A stretch of DNA of 41,497 nt from Treponemataceae bacterium (GTDB taxonomy: Bacteria; Spirochaetota; Spirochaetia; Treponematales; Treponemataceae): the NCBI GenBank assembly GCA_024685655.1, contig JAIKVO010000052.1, positions 1-41,497 on the forward strand, in the 5' to 3' direction. Numbering within the stretch: the first letter of the stretch is position 1; each line of letters begins with the position of its first letter. Below are positions 1-8,907 of the stretch, in pieces. A program made the position numbers and the translations under genes. The notes under the pieces are model-generated. The model was not told the origin of the DNA and ran no database searches. It worked only from the letters and a program-made list of their open reading frames with translations.

Positions 1-1910
1 TCCTGTTTTGCCGAAAGGTTTGCTTCCGCAGAGACAATTTCCTGGAACTCAGCCTGCTCCATAATTTCTTTCTCAAGGAGCCGCTCCGCAATGTAGTCAA
101 GCAGGACGCGCTTGCTCTTCAAAAGCTCAACGACATGCTTATATCGTTCTTCCATAATGCGCGCAAGTTCCGAATCGATGTAAGTCTGCGTTTCTTCGGA
201 ATAATCGCGAACAAGTTGAGGCTCCGCGGCTCCGTAACCGCTTCCGCGCTGTGAAAGCACGACATTACGGAACTTCTTGCTCATACCGTAATCCGTAAGA
301 ATTCTGCGGATAATATCCGTAGCACGCTGCAAGTCGTTGCCAGCACCGGTTGAAATCTCATCAAAAACAATCTGCTCCGCCGCGCGACCACCCAAAAGAA
401 CGTCAATCTCACCATAAAGCTCGTTTTCTGTTCTTAAATAGCGGTCTTCCTCCGGCATTTGGAGCGTATATCCAAGAGCCGCAACACCACGCGGCACAAT
501 CGAAATCTTGTGAACTTTGTCCGCACCGTCCGTGAACGCGGCGACAAGAGCGTGACCAGTTTCGTGGTACGCGACAGTGCGGCGTTCTTTTTCTTTTATT
601 ACGCGGCTTTTTTTCTGAAGACCGGCAACAGCTTTCTCAACTGCTTCGTCAAAATCTTCCATACTTACGAGCTTTCTGCCCGCCCTGACGGCAAGCAAAG
701 CAGCTTCGTTCACGATGTTGGCAAGGTCTGCTCCAGCAAAACCGGATGTTGTGCGGGCAATCGCTGCCAAATCAACGTCGCTTCCCATCTTAACTTTCTT
801 TGAGTGAATCTTAAGAATAGCCTCACGGCCTTTCACGTCAGGGCGGTCAACCACAACCTGCCTGTCAAAGCGGCCCGGTCTGAGCAACGCTGGGTCGAGT
901 ACGTCGGGGCGGTTCGTTGCAGCCAGAAGAATAAGACCCTTTGAGTTGTCAAAACCATCCATCTCAACAAGAAGCTGGTTAAGTGTCTGCTCGCGCTCAT
1001 CGTTACCGCCGTTGATTGAGTTGACACGGCTCTTACCGATCGCATCAAGCTCATCTATAAAAACAATACATGGAGCTTTATCGCGTGCCTGCTTGAACAA
1101 ATCCCTTACACGGCTAGCACCCACACCGACGAACATTTCAACGAAATCTGAGCCGGAAATACGGAAGAACGGAACGCCTGCCTCACCAGCGACGGCGCGG
1201 GCAAGAAGCGTCTTACCTGTTCCAGGCGGTCCCACAAGAAGAACGCCTTTTGGAATACGTCCACCGATATCAGTATATTTTTTCGGGCTTTTAAGGAAAT
1301 CTACGACTTCCACAAGCTCCTCTTTTGCCTCATCAACACCCGCAACATCACTGAAACGCGTTTTTACCTGCCCCTCTTCAACCGCCGCTGTCCGGCTCTG
1401 TCCTGCAGAGAAAAGTCCTCCGCCAAGACCGCCGCCCATTTTCTTAAAGATGAGTCTCCACATAATCAGGAAGAAAGCGATCGGTACTATCCAATTAATA
1501 AGGATTTCAAGCAGGAAATTATTCTGTTTTACAGTCGCACGGTACGTAACGCCCTTTTCATTGAGAAGGTTCAAAAAATCCTCAGTAAGAATGGCGGCAG
1601 TCTTGTAAACCGCGCTTGACGTATTGTAACTGCTGTAAGAAGGTCCGTAGCCCGTGAAATACGTATCACCAAGTTCTACGGAAACAATCTGACCATTCTC
1701 AATCATCTGCCGGAAATCAGAGAAAGGAATAGTATCATTTGTAGAACGAGACATCAAAAAGAAATTCAAAAGCGCAGTGACTACTACAATCAAAATAAGA
1801 ATAACCCAGAAAGGTATTTTGGGCTTTTTGTTTTTATTTCCTGGTTCAGGGGAAAGTTTGAAAAAATCGAACGGATCGTTTTTATCAGGTTTCTTATCTG
1901 GATCACTCAT
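1..1910 (-). CDS. ftsH: ATP-dependent zinc metalloprotease FtsH (C-terminal end cut by window edge)
   Basis: Membrane-anchored AAA+ protease that degrades misfolded membrane proteins and short-lived regulators. I translated it by hand because it is open at the left edge and absent from the ORF track. It has a charged N-terminus, a TM helix at about residues 33-53, a short periplasmic segment, a second TM at about 132-155, Walker A GPPGTGKT at 227-234, Walker [11 protein letters not shown] near 283-292, the second region of homology ([20 protein letters not shown]), and the zinc motif HETGH at 449-453. About 636 codons are visible, against a usual 610-660, so only a short tail is missing. The start is ATG at 1910 (MSDPDKK), with AAGGA about 11 nt upstream and a TATAAT hexamer further up. 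It appears monocistronic here. Confidence 0.97.
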   Translation of the reverse strand, partial: MSDPDKKPDKNDPFDFFKLSPEPGNKNKKPKIPFWVILILIVVVTALLNFFLMSRSTNDTIPFSDFRQMIENGQIVSVELGDTYFTGYGPSYSSYNTSSAVYKTAAILTEDFLNLLNEKGVTYRATVKQNNFLLEILINWIVPIAFFLIMWRLIFKKMGGGLGGGLFSAGQSRTAAVEEGQVKTRFSDVAGVDEAKEELVEVVDFLKSPKKYTDIGGRIPKGVLLVGPPGTGKTLLARAVAGEAGVPFFRISGSDFVEMFVGVGASRVRDLFKQARDKAPCIVFIDELDAIGKSRVNSINGGNDEREQTLNQLLVEMDGFDNSKGLILLAATNRPDVLDPALLRPGRFDRQVVVDRPDVKGREAILKIHSKKVKMGSDVDLAAIARTTSGFAGADLANIVNEAALLAVRAGRKLVSMEDFDEAVEKAVAGLQKKSRVIKEKERRTVAYHETGHALVAAFTDGADKVHKISIVPRGVAALGYTLQMPEEDRYLRTENELYGEIDVLLGGRAAEQIVFDEISTGAGNDLQRATDIIRRILTDYGMSKKFRNVVLSQRGSGYGAAEPQLVRDYSEETQTYIDSELARIMEERYKHVVELLKSKRVLLDYIAERLLEKEIMEQAEFQEIVSAEANLSAKQ

Positions 1911-1952
1911 CTATCTGTTTTTCCTTTATAAAAATATATTAGGCAACGCCAT

Positions 1953-1958
1953 ATTATA
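1953..1958 (-). promoter_or_regulatory. Candidate -10 box for ftsH
   Basis: A perfect TATAAT lies on the minus strand about 43 nt upstream of the ftsH ATG. No convincing -35 hexamer stands 16-18 nt further up, so this is a -10-only call. Confidence 0.35.
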
Positions 1959-1996
1959 CTAAAACTGAAGTTTTTAGAGGTTGCATAAGTTGAATC

Positions 1997-2023
1997 GGTC
2001 AGAAGTTCCGCAAGCTTCCGACC
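1997..2023. other. Small inverted repeat upstream of ftsH
   Basis: GGTC-a-GAAG pairs with CTTC-c-GACC across a 9-nt loop, with one A/C mismatch. It sits upstream of the candidate ftsH -10 box, so it could be an operator or the end of the neighbouring repeat region. No function is assigned. Confidence 0.35.
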
Positions 2024-2149
2024 ATTTTAATATAAGGAATTTAACGCGAATAGTCGAGAGAAAAATTTCGGAAAAGAAACGAACCCCAACTTAAAATTCC
2101 GGGGTATGCTCCTTTTGCGCGGAACTTTACGCACAAAGAACTGACTGCG

Positions 2150-2290
2150 CGAGGGGGTGTAAGGGTGCGCGAGCGGGACGGTCTGCTTGCTGACCTAACC
2201 GCGATGCGCAAACACGCGCCAGCGTGTTCGAAGGCGAAAGCCGTAGCCCTGGAACACCCGGCCGGCGCATTTTTACGCCGGCCGCGCCCA
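2150..2290. repeat. GC-rich structured intergenic element
   Basis: This stretch between ftsH and fliS has no convincing gene, and its composition is much richer in GC than the flanking A/T-rich DNA. It holds several back-to-back hairpins: AACACGC/GCGTGTT with loop GCCA at 2211-2228, GGC-GAAA-GCC at 2233-2242, and a 9-bp stem CGGCCGGCG/CGCCGGCCG at 2259-2284. The overlapping track ORFs on both strands look like shadows of this structure. It resembles a dispersed palindromic repeat, but I cannot verify copy number. Confidence 0.5.
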
Positions 2291-2368
2291 ATATCCCATT
2301 ATCCTGCCGTATTTTATTCTGATACAGCTCCGTTTTCACATGACACTGCACATACTGAAAAACTCTCC

Positions 2369-2395
2369 TTATGTTTTTCTTTCCAAAGCCGATAT
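2369..2395 (+). promoter_or_regulatory. Candidate sigma-28 (FliA) flagellar promoter
   Basis: TTATGTTT, an 11-nt spacer and GCCGATAT match the sigma-28 consensus TAAAGTTT-N11-GCCGATAA at 6/8 and 7/8 positions with exact spacing. It lies about 75 nt upstream of fliS, which suits a late flagellar chaperone gene. Transcription would start near 2403. Confidence 0.55.
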
Positions 2396-2471
2396 TCTAT
2401 TCGAATAAGAATTTGCAAAAATCGATTTGCACTCAGATGATTTTGCAAACCAACAAGGACGGAGGTTCGCA

Positions 2472-2912
2472 GTGGGCTACACAAACGCATACACAGCATA
2501 CAGAGAGACAGGCGTAAAAACTGCAAGCCAGGGAAAACTTATCGTGATGCTCTACGAGGAGGCAGTTCGCCAACTTGGAACTGCTATATCATTTTTTGGT
2601 GAAGGCAACAAAGTTGAACCTGGAAACATCGAGAAACTTAACAATTGCATTATCAAGACTCAGGATATCCTTACGGAGCTGATGACATCTCTCGACATGG
2701 ACAAGGGCGGCGAGATTGCGAAAAACCTGATGGCTCTTTATGTCTTTTTTAACAAGGAACTTCTTGACGCGAACATAAAACGTGACAAGCAGAAAATCGA
2801 ATCCGTCCACAGAATGATGGACGAGCTGACGAATGCATGGATTACTGCGGTTGAATCGACAGCACCGGTTGCACCGCCAGTATCACGACCAAATATCGAT
2901 ATAAACGGATAA
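2472..2912 (+). CDS. fliS: Flagellin export chaperone FliS
   Basis: Cytoplasmic helical chaperone that binds the C-terminus of flagellin and keeps it unpolymerised until export. The hallmark N-terminus YTNAYTAYRETGVKTASQGKLIVMLYEEAVRQL is followed by the family pattern NNCIIKTQDILTELMTSLDMDKGGEIAKNL. I prefer the GTG at 2472 (146 aa) over the track's 2427 start, because GGAGG sits 6 nt upstream of the GTG and the extra 15 residues of the longer version do not look like FliS. A proline-rich tail ends the protein. It is the first gene after a sigma-28-like promoter, with a FlgN-like gene 12 bp downstream. Confidence 0.9.
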   Translation: MGYTNAYTAYRETGVKTASQGKLIVMLYEEAVRQLGTAISFFGEGNKVEPGNIEKLNNCIIKTQDILTELMTSLDMDKGGEIAKNLMALYVFFNKELLDANIKRDKQKIESVHRMMDELTNAWITAVESTAPVAPPVSRPNIDING

Positions 2913-2924
2913 AACGGACAGCGT

Positions 2925-3419
2925 ATGGCAGAACTCAACCTGACACAAGAAGAAATTGATGAGCGCATTGCTATTTTGCGTCGTTTCAGGACATTGCTGG
3001 AACAGCAGAGAAACAAGTTCCGAGAATATCTCGATGTGCTCGAAAAGCAACAGTCGGCAATAGAAAAAGGCGATACGGAAGCCATGCTCGCTCATACAGA
3101 GCTTGAACAGCAGATTGTGGCGAATATCGGAAGTCTACAGAAAGTCATAATTCCGATGGAAAAACTTTATGAATCCAAAAGTGCGCCTGTTTTTGGCGGA
3201 GGAAACAGCGAGGAAGCCGAATTCATTCCTCATCTCAAGACCGATTTAATAAAGCTTCAGCAGGAAGTTCTCATGAGAAACCGTCAGAACTGCGAAATGC
3301 TTCGCTCCAATATGACAGAAATGAAGACACGCATGGCTATGTTCAAGAATCCGTACAAAAACAACCGTTCAGTTTACGCGAACAGCAGCACAGCGTCTCT
3401 CGTAAATTTGCAAGGATAG
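2925..3419 (+). CDS. FlgN-like flagellar chaperone
   Basis: A 164-aa protein, almost entirely helical and rich in E, Q and L, with heptad-like stretches around residues 6-75 and 105-140. Size, composition and position directly after fliS fit the FlgN family, which chaperones the hook-filament junction proteins. The assignment rests mainly on context and overall character, because FlgN is weakly conserved and no single motif is diagnostic. The gene follows fliS by 12 bp, probably in one transcript. No good Shine-Dalgarno is visible, so translational coupling to fliS is plausible. A glycine-rich break (FGGGN) divides the two helical halves. Confidence 0.7.
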   Translation: MAELNLTQEEIDERIAILRRFRTLLEQQRNKFREYLDVLEKQQSAIEKGDTEAMLAHTELEQQIVANIGSLQKVIIPMEKLYESKSAPVFGGGNSEEAEFIPHLKTDLIKLQQEVLMRNRQNCEMLRSNMTEMKTRMAMFKNPYKNNRSVYANSSTASLVNLQG

Positions 3420-3647
3420 CAGATTTTTTTCATAAGGCACGATTTTTGAGACGGGCGCACCCGTTCGGCAGCATTCGCCACCGAACGGTCAGGCTTTCCG
3501 GGGTTCCGGTACGCTGCTTCGCACCACCTCCATTCTGTCCGTTCAGCTTCGCTGACCGTCCAGAACGCTTCGCGCCCCTCCAATCCTTTGCGCAATCTGG
3601 CATTCCTTTGCACGAGCTGGCAATCCTTTGCGCGAGTTTCCGCTCAC
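3420..3647. repeat. GC-rich, hairpin-rich convergent intergenic region
   Basis: This region lies between the convergent flgN-like and DUF4954 genes. The clearest structure is CCGTTCGG (3461-3468) with CCGAACGG (3481-3488), an 8-bp stem with a 12-nt loop. Further down, fragments such as CTTTGCG and TTTGCACGAGCTGGCAATCC recur in degenerate form. The short ORFs in the track are low-quality shadows. It may serve as a bidirectional terminator or be repeat debris. Confidence 0.4.
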
Positions 3648-5822
3648 TTAGCAGATTTTCGCGAAAAGCGCATCCAATGCCGCATTGAATGCTTCCGTAT
3701 CTCCCTTCAGCTCTTTCAAGAAGCTGTTATCTTCCAACCTTCCCACGACATTCAGCATTTCTTCTTCATTCTTGTATGTTATTGTGCGGAAATAATCCGT
3801 GTAGTCTTTCTGGCGCGATGAAATGCTGCTCTCGTACATATAGTTGGACACAATCGTTACATCGCTCTTAATATCCTTGAAAATTTCTGCGTCGAACTCT
3901 TCAATCGGGCGCGTGTAAAGCTGCTCCAGAATCCACACGCTGTAGCGCGCTTTCCAGTCACAGTAAGAAACCTGGCAGTCATCATAAAACGTGTGAACTT
4001 CCTTCCACGAGTTGACCTTGCGGCTCTTTATGTTCTCAAAAAGCTCTGAAAGCTTCTCGTTCGGAATAATCTGTCCGCCGGCGTTCGACCACTCCGTATA
4101 AAGCGGAATATCGCGCGTAATGTCGCTGAGAGTACGAGTTTCCAAAGCGGCTGTATCATGCGCCTTACACCATGCCATAAGCGATTTCACGGCAAAGTAT
4201 TTGGCAACCTTGCGATATTCCTTATAACCGGCGGCAGGCTTGCAAACCTTTGCACCGTTCCGTTTCATGCCACGAAGGTCTGTAAGCACAATGTCTGCGT
4301 CCGGGTTCTGATGCAAATAGTCTTTTGCAAGCTGATATATGTTGTCCGTGTTTCCACAGAACTCAAGCTTGTTTTCTTTGAGCCAGTTAGCCGTAAGCTG
4401 GATAATGCGCTCAAGGCTCTGCATTATTTCCTGCATGGTGTCAGGCGCAAGCGGGTCTGTTTCTATGTGCTGAACTTTCACCTTGCGCTTGTCGCGTTTA
4501 AGGAATTTCGAGTTGTTGCGCGCCATTGCGAACATGTTGTACATGAACCAATAAGCCGGAATTATGTGAATAGCCTTCTCGTCACAAGAAATACTCACGA
4601 GCGAGAACGGATACGTAATATCCATTTCGCTCTGGTACGACCCTTTCGAAACAAGCACGAATGACGCAAAACGGCTGTTATGCTTGAAATCGGAGCAAAG
4701 TCCCGGCCAGAAACCGCGTCCTGCAAGAATCTCGCCGTCTGGGCTGCGCGAGTTGTGGTTTGAACCGATTGTCGCGCCTGATGCGATATTCGACTGTCCA
4801 CCGATTGTGGCGGCAATAAGGAACGACGAGTTGTGGTGCTGCTCGTGGAACGGGAAAATCAGGTTGTTAAGAAGCTCGCAGCAAGAAACAGTTGAGTTGT
4901 CGCCGAGCACAGTGTTAAGAACGCGAACGCCGTACTTAAGCTGGCAGTTGCGTCCGATTATAAAGCGCACAGCCACAGCCTGATAGAACACTTTCGAACC
5001 GTAGCCCATAATACCGTTGACCATCTCGACGCCCTCGCCTATCTGCGAAGGCTCCGCTTCCGAAGAAAGCACTGTAATATTCTTCAGCTTGAACGCGCCT
5101 TTTATGTACGCGCACGAGCATATCCACGCATCTTTTATAAGACTTGTATTCTTTATTACGACATCATCTTCAACAACGCCGAACGTATTCAGTTTTTTGT
5201 CGTTGCCGTTTTCGGTAAGCTCAAGGAAGCGGTCCATCAGCGCGGCGTCATCACGATTCCGCGACCAAATGAAAGCATCAGCAGGAATCATATCTCTGAA
5301 CGGAAGAACGCGTCTGCCGTCATTTTCGTTGCCAACGCCAATCCAAACACGGTTATCTTCCGGCTCGCCCTCTTTCAGGATACCCTCACCAAATTTGGAA
5401 TGATCAGTACAGCTCATCTCCTGAATGTTGAAAAGCATTACGCGGTTACCAATCTGATAGTTGTACAGATAATGCACGTTCCGGATAGCAACGTCGTCAC
5501 CGAAAACACACGAATGGATCTTGGAATGATAAAGGCCTGTCTCCAAAGTAAGGTCGTGGTAGCGGAGCGTAGCCTTTTTCAGTCTTCCGATAACAACGAT
5601 ACCCGAAAACTCGCAGTCGCATACAAGCGCAGGATCAAACTCCTCGGAAACATATACATTTTTCCAGTCAGGATTGCTGTTTTTGTTGTTATTTGCGATA
5701 AGTATGCGTTTTTCGTGATCTGAAAGCCCACGCTTGTTTTTCAAGGATTGTTCGGATGGAAAGTAAGAATCAGAAGGAAGAGTCAAGCCAGATGCCGAAG
5801 AAAGATAATCAACTTTAATCAT
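3648..5822 (-). CDS. DUF4954 family protein (left-handed beta-helix / hexapeptide-repeat type)
   Basis: A 724-aa cytoplasmic-looking protein without a signal peptide. The first ~350 residues contain short turns of alternating hydrophobic residues and G/N/D (for example FSGIVVIGRLKKATL, GDDVAIRNV, IGEGVEMVNGIMGYGSKV, SGATIGSNHNSRSPDG). That pattern is typical of parallel beta-helix folds seen in sugar acyltransferases and nucleotidyltransferases. The rest is helical. Overall it matches DUF4954 proteins found in Treponema and Bacteroidetes, whose function is unknown; a sugar-nucleotide or acyl transfer role is inference from the fold. The start ATG at 5822 has GGAG 6 nt upstream. It has its own promoter at 6019-6047 and a leader of about 190 nt with three hairpins. 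Confidence 0.8.
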   Translation of the reverse strand: MIKVDYLSSASGLTLPSDSYFPSEQSLKNKRGLSDHEKRILIANNNKNSNPDWKNVYVSEEFDPALVCDCEFSGIVVIGRLKKATLRYHDLTLETGLYHSKIHSCVFGDDVAIRNVHYLYNYQIGNRVMLFNIQEMSCTDHSKFGEGILKEGEPEDNRVWIGVGNENDGRRVLPFRDMIPADAFIWSRNRDDAALMDRFLELTENGNDKKLNTFGVVEDDVVIKNTSLIKDAWICSCAYIKGAFKLKNITVLSSEAEPSQIGEGVEMVNGIMGYGSKVFYQAVAVRFIIGRNCQLKYGVRVLNTVLGDNSTVSCCELLNNLIFPFHEQHHNSSFLIAATIGGQSNIASGATIGSNHNSRSPDGEILAGRGFWPGLCSDFKHNSRFASFVLVSKGSYQSEMDITYPFSLVSISCDEKAIHIIPAYWFMYNMFAMARNNSKFLKRDKRKVKVQHIETDPLAPDTMQEIMQSLERIIQLTANWLKENKLEFCGNTDNIYQLAKDYLHQNPDADIVLTDLRGMKRNGAKVCKPAAGYKEYRKVAKYFAVKSLMAWCKAHDTAALETRTLSDITRDIPLYTEWSNAGGQIIPNEKLSELFENIKSRKVNSWKEVHTFYDDCQVSYCDWKARYSVWILEQLYTRPIEEFDAEIFKDIKSDVTIVSNYMYESSISSRQKDYTDYFRTITYKNEEEMLNVVGRLEDNSFLKELKGDTEAFNAALDALFAKIC

Positions 5823-5905
5823 TTTAAACTCCCATGCGCCGCGCTACAAAGATGCCAATCTTGCCCAAAATGTGCGGCGAATTACAAAACTTGCTAAATA
5901 GCTTT

Positions 5906-5935
5906 CGATTCAAAATTCAGACGAATTTTGAATCG
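5906..5935. repeat. Perfect 13-bp inverted repeat, leader hairpin 3
   Basis: CGATTCAAAATTC pairs perfectly with GAATTTTGAATCG across the 4-nt loop AGAC. It is the hairpin closest to the DUF4954 start in its leader. Confidence 0.75.
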
Positions 5936-5947
5936 ATTTCCAAACTT

Positions 5948-5979
5948 ACCTCAAAAACCGTAATGCAATGAGGTTTTTG
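5948..5979. repeat. Leader hairpin 2 with two mutually exclusive pairings
   Basis: CAAAAACC (5952-5959) pairs with GGTTTTTG (5972-5979). Alternatively ACCTCA (5948-5953) pairs with TGAGGT (5969-5974). The arms overlap, so only one stem can form at a time. Confidence 0.55.
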
Positions 5980-5981
5980 CA

Positions 5982-6017
5982 AGCCAATTTCAAAAGTTAC
6001 AACTTTTGAAATTGGCT
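5982..6017. repeat. Perfect 17-bp inverted repeat, leader hairpin 1
   Basis: AGCCAATTTCAAAAGTT is followed after only 2 nt (AC) by its exact reverse complement. The expected transcription start of the minus-strand promoter falls inside the upstream arm, so the full stem exists in DNA but only part of it in RNA. Confidence 0.75.
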
Positions 6018-6018
6018 C

Positions 6019-6047
6019 ATTATACTAGCGCGAAAAAAGTTTGTCTA
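6019..6047 (-). promoter_or_regulatory. Promoter of the DUF4954 gene
   Basis: On the minus strand, TAGACA (-35), a 17-bp spacer and a perfect TATAAT (-10). Transcription would start near 6012, giving a leader of about 190 nt before the DUF4954 ATG. Confidence 0.6.
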
Positions 6048-6144
6048 TTATTTTAATCACAATTGAGATATTGCACCATATTTGCGACTCAACTGTTTTC
6101 AATCCACGTTTTACCGACCGCTATCACAAGAACAACAAATACGC

Positions 6145-6150
6145 TAGAAT
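6145..6150 (+). promoter_or_regulatory. Candidate -10 box directly upstream of the beta-mannosidase ATG
   Basis: TAGAAT ends 6 nt before the ATG at 6157 and no Shine-Dalgarno is present. If used, the mRNA would be almost leaderless. No clear -35 is seen. Confidence 0.3.
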
Positions 6151-6156
6151 AGCGAC

Positions 6157-8790
6157 ATGAAAATCATGACAATCAACGGGGATTTTACCCTTTCACCTTG
6201 CAATAAAAACGATATTCCGGCAGGAACAATACTGCCAAAAAAAATGACGATGCGCTTTCCCGGTGACGTACATTCAACGCTTTTGCGGAACAAATGCATT
6301 CCCGATCCGTATTACCGCAAAAACGAGCTTGACGTTCAGTGGGTTGGCAAAACAGACTGGCAAGCAGAAACTTCTTTTTCTGTAAGCGCGAATTTTCTTA
6401 AAGGCAGGCAGTTCATAGAGCTTGAGGACGCAGATACATTCGTGCGCGTGTTCGTGAACAAAAAAGAAGCCGGTTTGTGCCAGAATTTTTTCAGGAAGTG
6501 GCGTTTTGAGATAACTGATTTACTCAAAGCCGGAACGAACACGCTGCGACTCGTTTTCGAATCAGCGGAGCGTCATGCATGCGAGAAAGCAGAGACACTC
6601 ACACATCCCGCACCTTGTTCTGTTTACGATATTTATTCGCCCCACCGGAACCTTGTACGAAAAACGCAGTGCAATGCAGGTTGGGACTGGGGCATCTGCC
6701 TTATGGTGTGCGGTGTCTATAGCCCGATAAAAATTGTACAAACAGCGACCGGTTTCCTTGATTACGTGCAGACTACAACCGTTCCAACTGGAAAAGAAAA
6801 AAACTGGGAAGTTGGCATAAAAGCAATTTACACAAGTTTAAAAGCAACTAAAACGCGTTTTTCGTTTGCTGTTTCCGAGGATTCTGAGGTGGCGACCTCG
6901 CCTAAAAACCCAAAAGCCGCAGACGGCGGACATGAGAACGTCACAGCGAGCGCAGACGGCAACTCCGTTTTGTGCGAAAAATCAGTTGATGTTCAGCTTA
7001 TTCCCGGCGAAAACATCATAGAAACCACACTTACGATAAAAAATCCGGATATATGGTGGCCAGCGGGGTGCAGTCCGGCAGATGAGAAAAACATCACGAA
7101 AACAGGCGAGCCGCTTTTCCGCGAAAACACGCTTTACACGCTCACTGCAAAAGCTGCCGGTTCCATAAAAAAACAAAACCTGGCGTTCAGAACGCTTGAA
7201 GCAGTTTCTGAAAAAGATGAGCACGGACGCTCGCTTTACTTCAAAGTGAACGGAAAGCCTGTTTATGCAAAAGGCTCCAACTGGATTCCGTGCGACGCGC
7301 TCCCAGAGCGGCAGACACCGCAAAAATACAATGAGCTGCTTTCTGCCCTCGTTGCAGCTAACCAGAACTGCATTCGCGTTTGGGGCGGCGGACGTTACGA
7401 AAAAGACGTTTTCTATGATCTTTGCGACCGAAAAGGAATACTCATTTGGCACGACTGTATGTTTGCATGCTCAACATACCCCGCAGACGCAGATTTTCTT
7501 GATAACGTGCGTCTTGAAGTGCGCCACCAAATCCGCCGTCTGAGCCACCATCCTTCTATTGCGCTTTGGTGCGGCAACAACGAGAACCTTGGCGCAATCA
7601 CTTGGTACGAGGAATCTCGCAAAAACCGCGACCTTTATGTCGTTGACTACGACCGCCTCAACGAAGGTACGGTCGGCGACGAAGTTCGCAAAAACGATCC
7701 TTCACGCCGCTGGTGGTCAAGCTCGCCTTGCTCCGGCAACGACGACTTTGCCGACAACTGGCATTCTGACGGCTGCGGCGACATGCACTATTGGAGTGTT
7801 TGGCACGAAAAAAAGCCGTTCGAAGCTTATTATGACATTACGCCGCGCTTCGTCTCTGAATTCGGCTACCAATCTTTGCCGTCGCTTTCGGAAACAAAAA
7901 CTTTCGCTGACGAAAAAACAGACTTCAATATCACAAGTCCAGTCTTTGAATTTCACCAGCGGTCACCGGGCGGAAACTCCATCATCTTTGAAAACTTCGC
8001 TCGCTATTTCCGCGTTCCGTCAACTTTCGCCGATATGCTTTATTTGAGCCAGGTTCAGCAAGCCCTCGCTATAAAAACTGCTGTAAATTACTGGCGGTCG
8101 CTACGACCTGTATGTATGGGCGCAATTATTTGGCAGCTAAACGATCTGTGGCCAGTTTCCTCATGGTCATCAATTGAGTATTCAGGAAAATGGAAGCTCT
8201 TGCACTATGCCGCAAAACAGTTTTTTGAACCAATCGGGCTTTCTCTCTACAAAAAAGACGGAAAAATTAAATGCTTCGTCGTAAATGATACATCACTTTC
8301 CGTAATTCCGGCATTGCGCATATCATACATCGATTTCAACGGAAACCTTTTGCATCAAGAAGAGATTACCGACAAAGAGGTTCCCGGAAATTGCAGCACT
8401 TGCTTTTTTAATACTGATGTAAACTCAACTGGCTTCCCGGAAGACTCTTTCTTTGTTTATGCGGAACTTACTTACGGAGACACAACTACCTCCGACGCAC
8501 TTTTTTGCACACAACCAAAAAAATGTGAACTTATGGAGCCAAAAATAAAGTATTCAGTGCATGAGAATAAAGACGGCTCTTATAAAATCACACTGAAAGC
8601 GGAAAAACCTGCATTTTATGTCTTGCTTGATGCTAATAGCATTTCTGGGGTTTTCAGCAGGAATTTACTTACGATTATTCCAGGGAAGCCGGAAACTGTT
8701 ACGTTCCGCACTAATAAGAACGGCAGAAAGCTTTCGGAAAAGGCGTTCCAAAAAAAGCTCGTTGTAACGACTCTACGCGATATATACTAA
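6157..8790 (+). CDS. Beta-mannosidase, glycoside hydrolase family 2
   Basis: Cleaves terminal beta-1,4-linked mannose from manno-oligosaccharides, with retention of configuration. The 877-aa length is usual for GH2 beta-mannosidases. The N-terminal jelly-roll (GDVHSTLLRNKCIPDPYY, VQWVGKTDWQ) and the immunoglobulin-like domains precede a TIM barrel containing GKPVYAKGSNWIPCD and NCIRVWGGGRYEKDVFYDLCD. The acid/base Glu is E476 in WCGNNE and the nucleophile is E568 in VSEFGYQS. No signal peptide is visible, so it probably acts in the cytoplasm on imported oligosaccharides. An alternative ATG lies three codons downstream, and neither start has a Shine-Dalgarno. It is a single gene, divergent from DUF4954, with no carbohydrate transporter beside it. 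Confidence 0.93.
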   Translation: MKIMTINGDFTLSPCNKNDIPAGTILPKKMTMRFPGDVHSTLLRNKCIPDPYYRKNELDVQWVGKTDWQAETSFSVSANFLKGRQFIELEDADTFVRVFVNKKEAGLCQNFFRKWRFEITDLLKAGTNTLRLVFESAERHACEKAETLTHPAPCSVYDIYSPHRNLVRKTQCNAGWDWGICLMVCGVYSPIKIVQTATGFLDYVQTTTVPTGKEKNWEVGIKAIYTSLKATKTRFSFAVSEDSEVATSPKNPKAADGGHENVTASADGNSVLCEKSVDVQLIPGENIIETTLTIKNPDIWWPAGCSPADEKNITKTGEPLFRENTLYTLTAKAAGSIKKQNLAFRTLEAVSEKDEHGRSLYFKVNGKPVYAKGSNWIPCDALPERQTPQKYNELLSALVAANQNCIRVWGGGRYEKDVFYDLCDRKGILIWHDCMFACSTYPADADFLDNVRLEVRHQIRRLSHHPSIALWCGNNENLGAITWYEESRKNRDLYVVDYDRLNEGTVGDEVRKNDPSRRWWSSSPCSGNDDFADNWHSDGCGDMHYWSVWHEKKPFEAYYDITPRFVSEFGYQSLPSLSETKTFADEKTDFNITSPVFEFHQRSPGGNSIIFENFARYFRVPSTFADMLYLSQVQQALAIKTAVNYWRSLRPVCMGAIIWQLNDLWPVSSWSSIEYSGKWKLLHYAAKQFFEPIGLSLYKKDGKIKCFVVNDTSLSVIPALRISYIDFNGNLLHQEEITDKEVPGNCSTCFFNTDVNSTGFPEDSFFVYAELTYGDTTTSDALFCTQPKKCELMEPKIKYSVHENKDGSYKITLKAEKPAFYVLLDANSISGVFSRNLLTIIPGKPETVTFRTNKNGRKLSEKAFQKKLVVTTLRDIY

Positions 8791-8796
8791 AGGCAT

Positions 8797-8831
8797 CGCG
8801 AAAAAAAACTTACTTCTATGACTTTTTCGCG
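8797..8831. terminator. Inverted repeat after beta-mannosidase
   Basis: CGCGAAAAA pairs with TTTTTCGCG across a 17-nt loop, starting 6 nt after the stop codon. The A/T-rich inner part suits a terminator working in either direction. Confidence 0.45.
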
Positions 8832-8834
8832 GTT

Positions 8835-8884
8835 GTGCCAGTTAATTCCGAATGGTTGAACCAATTCGATGGAACAGCCGGCAC
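8835..8884. repeat. Nested inverted repeat in the convergent intergenic region
   Basis: GTGCC/GGCAC encloses a weaker inner stem CGAATGGTT/AACCAATTCG with one bulge. It is the middle of three stem-loops between beta-mannosidase and the TonB-like gene. Confidence 0.35.
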
Positions 8885-8907
8885 CTCTTGATGTATACAG
8901 TCTTCAT

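Noticed and set aside
1911-2426. tRNA or other standard RNA gene in the intergenic gaps
   Set aside because: I looked for cloverleaf patterns with a T-loop GTTCGA and CCA end. The nearest sequence, GTTCGAAGGCGAAAGCC at about 2226, has no matching acceptor or anticodon arms.
2165-2526. Short ORFs on both strands in the ftsH-fliS gap
   Set aside because: They run through GC-rich palindromes and the fliS promoter, have no ribosome binding sites, and overlap each other.
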